Source of the DNA: CAVVIG01 sp050249955
GTDB lineage: Bacteria > Acidobacteriota > Vicinamibacteria > Vicinamibacterales > CAVVIG01
DNA: 64,000 bases
Direction: 5' to 3'
NCBI GenBank assembly: GCA_050249955.1
Contig: JBFWPN010000010.1
Span: 62,001 to 126,000 of the forward strand
Made by a program: the position numbers and the translations under genes. The notes below the pieces were generated by a model. It made no database searches. It had not been told where the DNA came from and worked only from the letters and a program-made list of their open reading frames with translations. Below are positions 52,923 to 60,926 of this stretch, piece by piece (within the stretch, counting starts at the first letter, position 1; each line of letters starts with the position of its first letter).

Positions 52923-54179
52923 GTGCCGTTCCCCGCCTCCCTCGTCGCCCTCCAGCACCGGAACTTCCGGCTGCTCTGGATCGGGCTGCTGCTGTCGTTC
53001 TCCGGGTCGATGATGCAGAACGCGGCGCTGCTGTGGCACGTGTCGCTGCTGGTCTCACCCGAGCGCAAGGCGCTGGCGCTCGGGTTCGTCGGGCTGGTGC
53101 GGGTCGCCCCGATCATCGTGTTCTCGATGGTGAGCGGGGTGGTGGCCGACGCCGTGGACCGCCGGCGGGTGCTGTTCGTCACCCAGTCGCTCGCCGGTGT
53201 CGTGGCGCTGGCGCTGTACACCTACGGGGGCGGCGCCGCGCTCTGGCCCATCTACGCGCTCTCGGCCGTGGGTGCCGCGGTCAGTTCGTTCGACCTGCCG
53301 GCGCGCGCCGCGCTCGTGCCCACGCTGGTGCCGCGCGAACACCTGCCCAACGCCATCACGCTCAACACGATCATGTTCCAGACGGCGTCGGTGGTCGGTC
53401 CGGCTGCTGCCGGCCTGGTCATCGCCGGCGCAGGCGTCGGCGCGGCATACCTCGCCAATGCCGTGTCGTTCGGCTTCGTCATCCTGGCCCTGCTGCTGAT
53501 GCGCAACCTGCCACCGGCTCCGGTCGACTCCGCCGGCGGCAGTGGTGAAGTCTCCTGGGCGGCCGCGCGCGAGGGGCTCCGCTTCGTCTTCAGCGCGCCC
53601 CTCATCCGCTCGACGATGCTGCTGGACTTCTTCGCGACGTTCTTCGCGTCGGCCACCGCGCTCCTGCCGATCTTCGCGCAGGACATCCTGCACGTGGGCG
53701 CTCGCGGCTACGGCTGGCTCTTCGCCGCGCCCGCCATCGGCTCGTTCCTGACCAGCCTCTTCATGGTGGCCGCAACGGCCCGCATCCGGCGCCGTGGACC
53801 CGCCATCCTGTGGTCCGTCGTGGGCCATGGCGTCTTCACCATCGTGTTCGGCGTCTCGCGGTCGTTCTGGCTCACGTTCGCCTGTCTCGCTGCGGTGGGC
53901 GCGACCGACACCGTGAGCACCGTGCTCCGGAACGTCATCCGCCAGCTCGAGACCCCCGACCGGCTGCGCGGGCGGATGACCGGGATCAACATGGTCTTCT
54001 TCACCGGCGGCCCGCAGCTCGGGGAACTCGAGGCCGGTACCGTGGCGAACTCGTTCGGCGCCCCGTTCTCCGTGATCACGGGTGGCATCGGGTGCCTGAT
54101 CGCGACCGCCTGGATCGCCTGGCACACACCGCGCCTGCGCGAATACACCGCGGAACAGGACACCGCGATGGCGTCGTGA
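52923..54179 (+). CDS. MFS transporter (EntS-like, MFS_3)
   Basis: 418 residues with about twelve membrane helices. The N-terminal FPASLVALQHRNFRLLWIGL followed by LLSFSGSMMQNAALLWHV is typical of this exporter subfamily; motif A-like GVVADAVDRRRVLFVTQSL lies between helices 2 and 3. The substrate could be a siderophore or drug and is unknown. Its GTG start follows repeat copy F directly. Its stop overlaps the next gene (GTGA). Confidence 0.92.
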   Translation: MPFPASLVALQHRNFRLLWIGLLLSFSGSMMQNAALLWHVSLLVSPERKALALGFVGLVRVAPIIVFSMVSGVVADAVDRRRVLFVTQSLAGVVALALYTYGGGAALWPIYALSAVGAAVSSFDLPARAALVPTLVPREHLPNAITLNTIMFQTASVVGPAAAGLVIAGAGVGAAYLANAVSFGFVILALLLMRNLPPAPVDSAGGSGEVSWAAAREGLRFVFSAPLIRSTMLLDFFATFFASATALLPIFAQDILHVGARGYGWLFAAPAIGSFLTSLFMVAATARIRRRGPAILWSVVGHGVFTIVFGVSRSFWLTFACLAAVGATDTVSTVLRNVIRQLETPDRLRGRMTGINMVFFTGGPQLGELEAGTVANSFGAPFSVITGGIGCLIATAWIAWHTPRLREYTAEQDTAMAS

Positions 54180-54649
54180 CCGGCACCAGGGTCATCGGCC
54201 TCATCGCCGACACGCATGGGCAACTGCGCCCGGCGGTCGCCCTCCACTTCGCAGGCGTCGACCTGATTGTCCATGCCGGGGACGTGGGGAGCGGTGCGGT
54301 GCTCGAGGGACTGCGTGCGCTGGCACCTGTGTACGCGGTGTCGGGGAATGTCGACGACCGCGCGGACCCGCTGCTGCCGCGTGAGCGGACCGTGTCCGCC
54401 GGTGCCCTCACCCTTCACGTGAGCCATGGCGACGAACTGGGTCGCCCGCGACCCGACCTCCTGCTGGCGCGGTACGATGCGGACATCCTGGTGTTCGGCC
54501 ACACCCACCGGCCGGTCGTGCACCGGTCCGGTGGCCGCCTCGTCGTGAACCCCGGCGCCGCAGGACCACGTCGGTTCGACATACAGCCGAGCATCGCCCT
54601 GGTGCGGGTGACGGGCACCGACGCCGACGTGCAGATCATCCCGCTCTGA
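54176..54649 (+). CDS. YfcE/MJ0936-family metallophosphoesterase
   Basis: 157 residues. Dinuclear-metal motifs in order are GLIADTHGQ, IVHAGDVG, SGNVDD, SHGDE and FGHTHRP. Such enzymes hydrolyse phosphodiesters, with the physiological substrate usually unknown. The family length is typical. GTG 54176 overlaps the MFS stop by four bases, so it is translationally coupled; the upstream frame extension is the antisense-free shadow of the MFS gene. Confidence 0.92.
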   Translation: MTGTRVIGLIADTHGQLRPAVALHFAGVDLIVHAGDVGSGAVLEGLRALAPVYAVSGNVDDRADPLLPRERTVSAGALTLHVSHGDELGRPRPDLLLARYDADILVFGHTHRPVVHRSGGRLVVNPGAAGPRRFDIQPSIALVRVTGTDADVQIIPL

Positions 54650-54743
54650 GGCGCTGGCCTCCAGGCTCCCGGCGACCGGCGACAGCACTGTCCGGGAGGC
54701 GGGCCTCGCCCCTGCGCGCGTGCTTCGTGAGACGATAGCGCTC

Positions 54744-56141
54744 ATGAGATCAGCCGTAGCCGCCTGCACGCTGGCCGCCGCGTTCGCGGCGCATGCCGCC
54801 TTCGCCCAGCCTGCCCTGGATCCGACCGCCGCGCTTCTCCAGGAGATCATCCGGGTCGACACCAGCAATCCTCCCGGTAACGAGGGAGCCCTCGACGAAC
54901 TGCTGGCGGCGAAGCTGAAGCCGCTCGGCTTCGAGATCACCATCGTGCCAACGCCGCAGCCGGGCAAGTCGCACCTGCTGGCGCGGCTGAAGGGGGACGG
55001 CAGCAAGCGGCCGGTGCTGCTCGCCGCACACGGTGACGTGGTGGGGGTGGAGCGCGAGAAGTGGACCGTGGACCCGTTCGCAGGGGCCATCAAGGACGGC
55101 GACGTGTACGGGCGGGGGGCCATCGACTTCAAGGGGGGGATGGCGGTGTTTGCCCGTGCCGTCATGCTGCTGGCCGAGCGGAAGGTGCCGCTGGCTCGCG
55201 ACGTGATCTTCCTCGTGGAGGCCGACGAGGAGGCCGCGCAGTACAACACGTCCTGGCTCGCCCGCACCCACTGGGCGCAGATGGATGCGGAGTTCGCCCT
55301 GAACGAGGGCGGGTGGATCATCGCCGACGACAACGGGAAGGTGAAGTACGTGAGCATCTCGACGGCCGACAAGTCGTCGGTCGGCGTGATCGTCTCGGCG
55401 AAGGGCACGTCGACGCATTCGTCGATGCCGCGCCCGGACAACGCCATCTTCGCCCTCTCGCGCGCCCTCGCCAGACTCTCGACGTTCGAGTTCCCGGTCC
55501 AGCTCACCGATGCGAACCGCAAGTTCCTCGGAGTGCTCTCGCGCACGTCGGCGGCACCCCTGGCCGGCCACTACCGGACGCTGCTGGATGGCACCGATGC
55601 GGCGGCCGTGGCCGCGGCGGACCGTGAGATCAGCCGGGATCCACTGATGCACGCGATCATCCGCAACACGATCGCGCCGGTCATCATCGACGGCGGCTTC
55701 CGCAGCAACGTGATTCCCGGCTCGGCGCAGGCCACCATCAACCTGCGCGTGCTGCCGGGCACCGATCCGAAGGCCATCGTGGCGACGCTGCAGAAGGTGG
55801 TGGACGACCCGGCGGTGACAGTGAGCCTGGCCAACCCGAACCTCGGCCCGTCCACGACACCGGCGTCGCCCGAGGAGAACGAGCTCTATCGCGCGCTCGA
55901 GAAGCAGGCGCGGGCGACATTCCCCGGTGCGGAGGTCACCCCGTATACCTTCCAGGCCGGCACCGATGCCGGCGCGTGGCGCAGCCGCGGCGTGCCGGTC
56001 TACGGCATCTATCCTTATCCGATCACGGCGGACGAGTTGACCCGCATGCATGGCAACGACGAGAAGGTGAGCATCGAGTCGCTCCGCAAGGGGACCGAGA
56101 TGATCTTCAACACCCTCGTCGACGTCGCCGGGAAGAGGTGA
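54744..56141 (+). CDS. Exported M20 family metallopeptidase
   Basis: 465 residues with a signal peptide (AVAACTLAAAFAAHAAFAQ). LLAAHGDVVGVEREKWTVDP has the first metal His and Asp, GRGAIDFKGGMA bridges the metals and VEADEEAAQ holds the catalytic Glu. A dimerisation lid lies at about 200-330 (SAKGTSTHSSMPRPDNA). It is a periplasmic carboxypeptidase or aminoacylase. I chose ATG 54744 so that the signal peptide starts correctly; GTG 54720 is the alternative. Confidence 0.93.
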   Translation: MRSAVAACTLAAAFAAHAAFAQPALDPTAALLQEIIRVDTSNPPGNEGALDELLAAKLKPLGFEITIVPTPQPGKSHLLARLKGDGSKRPVLLAAHGDVVGVEREKWTVDPFAGAIKDGDVYGRGAIDFKGGMAVFARAVMLLAERKVPLARDVIFLVEADEEAAQYNTSWLARTHWAQMDAEFALNEGGWIIADDNGKVKYVSISTADKSSVGVIVSAKGTSTHSSMPRPDNAIFALSRALARLSTFEFPVQLTDANRKFLGVLSRTSAAPLAGHYRTLLDGTDAAAVAAADREISRDPLMHAIIRNTIAPVIIDGGFRSNVIPGSAQATINLRVLPGTDPKAIVATLQKVVDDPAVTVSLANPNLGPSTTPASPEENELYRALEKQARATFPGAEVTPYTFQAGTDAGAWRSRGVPVYGIYPYPITADELTRMHGNDEKVSIESLRKGTEMIFNTLVDVAGKR

Positions 56142-56170
56142 GCAAGGCAGGCAGGGCCGGTAAGGCAGGG

Positions 56171-56187
56171 GGACTGTCTGTCAGTCC
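56171..56187. terminator. Hairpin between convergent genes
   Basis: GGACTG and CAGTCC form a perfect 6-bp stem with a five-base loop, set within a wider GGCAGGG/CCCCGCC imperfect complementarity. It lies between the M20 gene and the PRC-barrel gene and probably serves both transcripts. Confidence 0.55.
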
Positions 56188-56220
56188 ACCCCGCCTCACC
56201 CGCCCTGGCCCGAGGCTGTG

Positions 56221-57042
56221 TCAGTCGCGCTGCTTCGACGCCTCGCGTTCGGCGTCGATCCGCCGCTTGTTCTCGTCCTCGGCGGTCTCGCCGACGTGGG
56301 TCCGCTCTCCCCCGGTCTCGAGCCCGATCACGTCCCCCGGCTGTGCCCGGCCGTCCGGGTACGGGCTGTCCTCGTGCTCGCGGGCCACCACGAGTTCGCG
56401 GTCATCACTGGTGACGTCGCGCGCATCCGTCGCCCGTGCACGGCGTGCCTGGCGCTCCTGCTCGATGAGCTGCTCGGCCTGCACTTCGCCCGTGATGTGG
56501 TCGACCTTGCCGGCGGGGTAGTCCGCCGGCGGGATGTAGGCGTCGGTCGATGCGGCGAGCCCCGCACCCTGGAACCCGGTGACGCTTCGCGCCCACCAGT
56601 CGGGTTGGGTGAACTCCGGGCGTCCCCAGACCGGCGAGAGCGGGTCCGGGGACGGATACACCTCGGAGGCGTCGCGGCACGCCTCGCAGATGGTGTCGTT
56701 CATCCGCCGCACCTCGTCCTCGTCCAGGCGCGAGAACTGGTCGCGATCGAAGCCGGGAAACCGATCGATGCGGTCCTTCGTGAGGTTCACCACGATCGCA
56801 TCCCGGTCGTCGTCCACGCGGGCGTGGCCGATGGGCACGAGGAAGTCCTTCGACTTGAACCAGCCTCCGGAGTCCACCACCACGTAGTACGGGCGCATCG
56901 AGGCGCTGTCGACGATGAAGCCTTCGACGCTGCCGAGCGTCTCCATGGCGTCGTTGCGTACTTTCATCCCGTCGAAGAGCAGGTCGGGCGCCTTCACGTC
57001 GGCGGCGTCGACATACCTCAGCCAGGGAAGCGGATGATTCAC
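56221..57042 (-). CDS. PRC-barrel domain protein
   Basis: 273 residues. The N-terminal half contains a PRC-barrel (YVDAADVKAPDLLFDGMKVR, TLGSVEGFIVDSASMRPYYV, FLVPIGHARVDDDRDAIVVN). The C-terminal half is polar, with helices rich in Gln, Arg and Glu (EQLIEQERQARRARATDARD) and no known fold. PRC-barrels bind RNA or photosynthetic subunits; the role here is unknown and probably stress-related. GTG 57042 has a textbook GGAGG five bases upstream, favouring it over ATG 57066. Confidence 0.85.
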   Translation of the reverse strand: MNHPLPWLRYVDAADVKAPDLLFDGMKVRNDAMETLGSVEGFIVDSASMRPYYVVVDSGGWFKSKDFLVPIGHARVDDDRDAIVVNLTKDRIDRFPGFDRDQFSRLDEDEVRRMNDTICEACRDASEVYPSPDPLSPVWGRPEFTQPDWWARSVTGFQGAGLAASTDAYIPPADYPAGKVDHITGEVQAEQLIEQERQARRARATDARDVTSDDRELVVAREHEDSPYPDGRAQPGDVIGLETGGERTHVGETAEDENKRRIDAEREASKQRD

Positions 57043-57123
57043 GGTCACCTCCGATAATCTGCGCACTCATCGCGCAGCGCACCGAAGAGCAAGAACGCAG
57101 CCGGGTCGCGCTATGATCGCCGG

Positions 57124-59001
57124 ATGGATCTCTTCGCCACGGCTGATGCGGCCGCCCCCGCCACGCTTCGCGAGCGGTCGGACATCGACGAACGACACAA
57201 GTGGAATCTCACCAGCATCTTCCCCGACTGGCAGGCCTGGGACGCCGCGTACGCCGAGCTCGACGGCCGCATCGCCAGGTTCAGCACGCTGCAGGGCTCG
57301 CTGGCGGGTGGGGCCGCGCATGTGCTCGAGGCGCTCCGCCTGCGGGATGAGATTGGGCAACTCTCGTACAAGGTCTGGTATTTCGCGTCCCTCTGGTACG
57401 ACCAGGACCAGCGCGACAACGACATCAATGCCCGTCGCCAGCGCGTGCAGATCCTCTTCGCGAAGGCGGCCCAGGCATCGGCCTGGTTCGACCCCGAACT
57501 GCTCGCGATTCCGCTGGATACGGTCCAGGCCTGGATGGCAGGCGATGCCGAGCTCGCGGTCTACCGCTTCTCGATCGAAGACCTGTACCGCCAGCAGGAG
57601 CACGTGCTGGACGACAAGGGTGAGCACCTGCTGTCGCTCTCGAGCCGCTTCTCGTCCGCCCCCTACGACGCGTACGCCGCCTTGTCGACCGCGGACCTGA
57701 AGTCGCCCACGGTCACGCTGCCGAGCGGTGGCAGCGCCACGCTCACCTACGGGCAGTACCGCGCGCTCCTCGCCTCGAACCGTCACCAGCCCGATCGGGC
57801 GGCGGCGTTCACGGCCTTCCACGCCACCTACCAGGCGAACGTGAACACGTACGCGGCCCTGTACAACGGCATCCTGCAGCGTGACTGGTTCTACACGCAG
57901 GCGCGGGGCTACAAGACGATGCTGGAGGCGGCGCTGCACGGGAACAACATCCCGACCGAGGTGGTGGAGAACCTCGTCGTGCAGGCCAAGGCTGGTGCGG
58001 CGCCCCTGCAGCGCTACCACGCGCTGCGGCGGTCGGTGCTGGGCCTGGAGTCGTATCACACCTACGACACCGCCATCCCGCTGGTCGACCTCGACGAAAG
58101 GTATCCCTACGACCAGGCCATCGAGTGGTTGCCCCAGTCGGTCGAGCCGCTGGGCGAGATGTACCAACAGCAGCTGCGCGACATCCTCAGCTCGCGCTGT
58201 ATCGATGTCTACGAGAACACGGGCAAGCGGAGCGGTGCCTATTCCGCCCCCGTCTACGGCTGCCCGCCGTTCATGCTGCTGAACTACAACGACACGCTCG
58301 ACGCGGTGTTCACGCTGGCGCACGAGATGGGGCACTCGATGCACACCGTGCTGGCGCACGCGCACCAGCCGTTCGTCTACGCGGGCTACACCATCTTCGT
58401 GGCCGAGGTGCCGTCCACCCTCAGCGAGGCGCTGTTCCTCGAGTTCATGCTCGCGCGGACCACTGACCCGCGGCAGCGGATCGTGCTGCTCCAGCACGCC
58501 ATCGACGGCATCGTCGGCACGTTCTACACGCAGGTGATGTTCGCGGACTTCGAGCTGCAGGCCCACCGGCTCGTGGAGGACGGCAAGCCGGTCACGGCTG
58601 ACGTCCTGGGCGAGATCTACTTCGGGTTGCTCAAGGCCTACAACGGGTCGGCCATCGACTACGACGAGGAGTCGCGGGTGACCTGGGCGCGCATCCCGCA
58701 CTTCTTCGGTACGCCGTACTACGTCTATCAGTACGCCACCTGTTATGCATCGAGCGCCAGGATCCTGAAGGAGATTCTCGGTGCTCCCGCCGCCGGGCGC
58801 GGCGCGGCGGTGTCGCGCTACCTGGACCTGCTGAGGGCGGGCGGCAGTGACCACCCCATGACGCTGCTGAAGCGGGCGGGCGTCGACCTGAGCCAGCCGG
58901 AAACGGTCCAGGCTGTCGTGCAGCAGCTCGACACGCTCGTCACGCAGCTCGAGCAGGCCATCCACGAACTGCCGGCTGGCGCCGGGGGGAGCGGCCGCTG
59001 A
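57124..59001 (+). CDS. pepF: Oligoendopeptidase F (M3B)
   Basis: 625 residues. The M3 zinc motif is HEMGHSMH (His400-His404), followed by the downstream Glu in EVPSTLSEALFLEFML. GCPPFMLLNYNDTLDAVFTL and the C-terminal YYVYQYATCYASSARILKEI are PepF signatures. No signal peptide, so it degrades short peptides in the cytoplasm. Divergent from the PRC-barrel gene, about 80 bases apart, and followed after 14 bases by the CoA-binding gene. Confidence 0.95.
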   Translation: MDLFATADAAAPATLRERSDIDERHKWNLTSIFPDWQAWDAAYAELDGRIARFSTLQGSLAGGAAHVLEALRLRDEIGQLSYKVWYFASLWYDQDQRDNDINARRQRVQILFAKAAQASAWFDPELLAIPLDTVQAWMAGDAELAVYRFSIEDLYRQQEHVLDDKGEHLLSLSSRFSSAPYDAYAALSTADLKSPTVTLPSGGSATLTYGQYRALLASNRHQPDRAAAFTAFHATYQANVNTYAALYNGILQRDWFYTQARGYKTMLEAALHGNNIPTEVVENLVVQAKAGAAPLQRYHALRRSVLGLESYHTYDTAIPLVDLDERYPYDQAIEWLPQSVEPLGEMYQQQLRDILSSRCIDVYENTGKRSGAYSAPVYGCPPFMLLNYNDTLDAVFTLAHEMGHSMHTVLAHAHQPFVYAGYTIFVAEVPSTLSEALFLEFMLARTTDPRQRIVLLQHAIDGIVGTFYTQVMFADFELQAHRLVEDGKPVTADVLGEIYFGLLKAYNGSAIDYDEESRVTWARIPHFFGTPYYVYQYATCYASSARILKEILGAPAAGRGAAVSRYLDLLRAGGSDHPMTLLKRAGVDLSQPETVQAVVQQLDTLVTQLEQAIHELPAGAGGSGR

Positions 59002-59015
59002 CCGGCGGGGGCGAG

Positions 59016-59444
59016 GTGCACACCAACCCGCCCGATGAGGTGCTGCGGAGGATCCTCGCCGACGCCACGACGATCGCCGTCGTCGGGGCCTCGAGCGATC
59101 CCGCGAAGGCGTCGCACCAGATCATGCGGCAGCTGCAGCGGGCCGGGTACCGCGTGATCCCGGTGAATCCGCGCGAAGCGTCGGTCCTGGGCGAGATGGC
59201 GTACGCGTCGCTCGACGACATCGGGGAACCGGTGGACATTGTCGATGTATTCCGCCGCGCGGAGGATACGCCGCCCATCGCGGAGCAGGCGGTCCGCACA
59301 GGGGCACGTGTGCTGTGGCTGCAGCAGGGGATCGCCAGCGACATGGCGGCCACGATAGCAGCGGCTGGCGGGCTGCAGGTGGTGATGGACGCCTGCATCG
59401 CGTCGACCCATGCCCGGCTGCACGTTCCGCGCAGGGTCGGCTGA
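59016..59444 (+). CDS. CoA-binding domain protein (YccU-like)
   Basis: 142 residues. A stand-alone Rossmann CoA-binding domain: IAVVGASSDPAKASHQIMRQ, YRVIPVNPREASVLGEMAYA, VDIVDVFRRAEDTPPIAEQA and VLWLQQGIASDMAATIAAAG, ending with a Cys in MDACIA. It has no ligase domain, so it is probably a CoA or acyl-CoA sensor. It starts with GTG. Confidence 0.92.
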   Translation: MHTNPPDEVLRRILADATTIAVVGASSDPAKASHQIMRQLQRAGYRVIPVNPREASVLGEMAYASLDDIGEPVDIVDVFRRAEDTPPIAEQAVRTGARVLWLQQGIASDMAATIAAAGGLQVVMDACIASTHARLHVPRRVG

Positions 59445-59456
59445 GGTCGCAGCCGT

Positions 59457-60815
59457 TCAGGCCGGGCTGGACGCGAGCAGGTGGGCGGCCCGCACCTCGG
59501 CGGCGGCGCGGTGACCGGTCTCGACCGCCCCGTTCATGTAGCCCTGCCACAACAGGCTGGTGTGTTCGCCGGCAAACACGATCTTGCCGCAGGGCTGTGC
59601 CAGCCACCCGCGCTGCACGGGCCTGAACGACGGCGAGAAGACGGCATAGCCCCCGCGCGCCCACGGGTCCGCTTCCCAGCGGGCCTGTCGCCAGCCCACG
59701 AGCTCCGCGTTCCTCGCGCCCAGCCAGTCCAGGCTCCGGACCAGGCCCTGGACGCCGTCCCGTTCCACGATGTCGTTCGTCGCATCGCTCGCCGAGCCGC
59801 CAGCGAGCAGCGCGAGGATGCCCGGTTTCCCGCGCTGTTCCTCGTTGGCCTCCCACCCGGCCCCGAAGGGCAGCGGTGAACCGAAGGCCCTGGGGCGCGT
59901 GGCCGCGCGCCAGAAACGCTGGCTGAACTGCAGGAGGGTTTTCGTCCCGCGTCCGTAGGGGATCGATGCAATGGCGTCGTGCTGTTGCACGGGCAGGGCC
60001 GGGGTGATCGGGATGCGGCGGAGGAGCGGTGCCGGGAGCGCGCACACCAGGTAGTCGGCCTGGATCTGCGCACGGGCCCGCCCGCTCCGCACCGAGGCTC
60101 GGATGGTACCGCCTCGCTGCGAGACACCCAGCAGCTCCGTGTTCAGGTGCACGCGATCCCCGAGCACGGCCGCGAGCATCGCCGGCAGCCGGTCGTTGCC
60201 GCCCGTGAGTCGGTACATGCGGCCCGGTGCCGCGTCGCCCGACGCAAACTGATCGACCAGTTGCAGGAGGGACAGTTCCTCGGGATCGGCCAGGAAGAAG
60301 CCGCGGAGGCCTGCGGCGGTTGCCCGCAGCTCGCTGTCGGCCCGGACATCGTCCAGCCAGCGGGCGACCGAGCGGCGCGCGAGTTCGGCGCAGATGGGCG
60401 ATTCCCAGCGCCGTTCGGCCCAGCGGTAGCGGTCGGCCCACTCCTTGAGCTCCGCCGCCAGGCGTTCCCAGCCGCGGGCGGCGTTCCGCGCGACCAGGCG
60501 CACGTCGCCCTTCCGGGTGAGCCGGGCATAGCCAAAGCCGCTCGTCAGAATGCGGGTCTGCTCGAGTCCGAACTCATCGGCGAGCTGCCGAAGGGCGGTG
60601 TGCCCCTCGTCGATCATGTCGCCGCCGGCTTCGCCGTGCTGACCGTCGATGAAGCCGTCACGCAGCGTCCAGACACGGCCGCCGACCCGGTCCCGGGCCT
60701 CGATGACCGTGACGCTGGCCCCCATCGCCGCGAGGTCACGGGCCGCGACGAGGCCGGCCAGACCTGCGCCGGCCACCAGCACCGAGGTTCCCGCCAGGCT
60801 CACGTCAGCCGCCAC
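59457..60815 (-). CDS. Flavin monoamine oxidase family protein
   Basis: 452 residues. The dinucleotide-binding start is VLVAGAGLAGLVAARDLAAM, then VIEARDRVGGRVWTL. The FAD-closing motif is GKIVFAGEHTSLLWQGYMNG, followed by AVETGHRAAAEV. It has the amine-oxidase fold with a substrate domain in the middle; the substrate (amine, amino acid or carotenoid-like) is unknown. Start GTG. It is only distantly similar by eye to the FAD gene at 31.8 kb. Convergent with the CoA-binding gene. Confidence 0.92.
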   Translation of the reverse strand: MAADVSLAGTSVLVAGAGLAGLVAARDLAAMGASVTVIEARDRVGGRVWTLRDGFIDGQHGEAGGDMIDEGHTALRQLADEFGLEQTRILTSGFGYARLTRKGDVRLVARNAARGWERLAAELKEWADRYRWAERRWESPICAELARRSVARWLDDVRADSELRATAAGLRGFFLADPEELSLLQLVDQFASGDAAPGRMYRLTGGNDRLPAMLAAVLGDRVHLNTELLGVSQRGGTIRASVRSGRARAQIQADYLVCALPAPLLRRIPITPALPVQQHDAIASIPYGRGTKTLLQFSQRFWRAATRPRAFGSPLPFGAGWEANEEQRGKPGILALLAGGSASDATNDIVERDGVQGLVRSLDWLGARNAELVGWRQARWEADPWARGGYAVFSPSFRPVQRGWLAQPCGKIVFAGEHTSLLWQGYMNGAVETGHRAAAEVRAAHLLASSPA

Positions 60816-60844
60816 ACCCCAACTCTATTGGAAACGGGTGTATC

Positions 60845-60896
60845 CGTGGATTTCTTTTCTGACGGATTCCTTATTGCCTTGGCGGCTCAATCCACG
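60845..60896 (+). promoter_or_regulatory. AT-rich promoter region with inverted repeat upstream of the DUF5916 gene
   Basis: CGTGGATT (60845-60852) and AATCCACG (60889-60896) are an 8-bp inverted repeat 36 bases apart. Between and after them are T-rich runs (TTTCTTTTCT, CCTTATT, CTTATTTTG) that are rare elsewhere in the window. This looks like the promoter/operator of the gene starting at 60927. No single -35/-10 pair stands out. Confidence 0.45.
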
Positions 60897-60926
60897 AGAA
60901 GTCCTTATTTTGTGCTAGGTTATGCC

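Noticed and set aside
59979..60926. An N-terminal extension of the DUF5916 gene
   Set aside because: The frame is open upstream only because it is antisense to the amine oxidase; the signal peptide starts at 60927.
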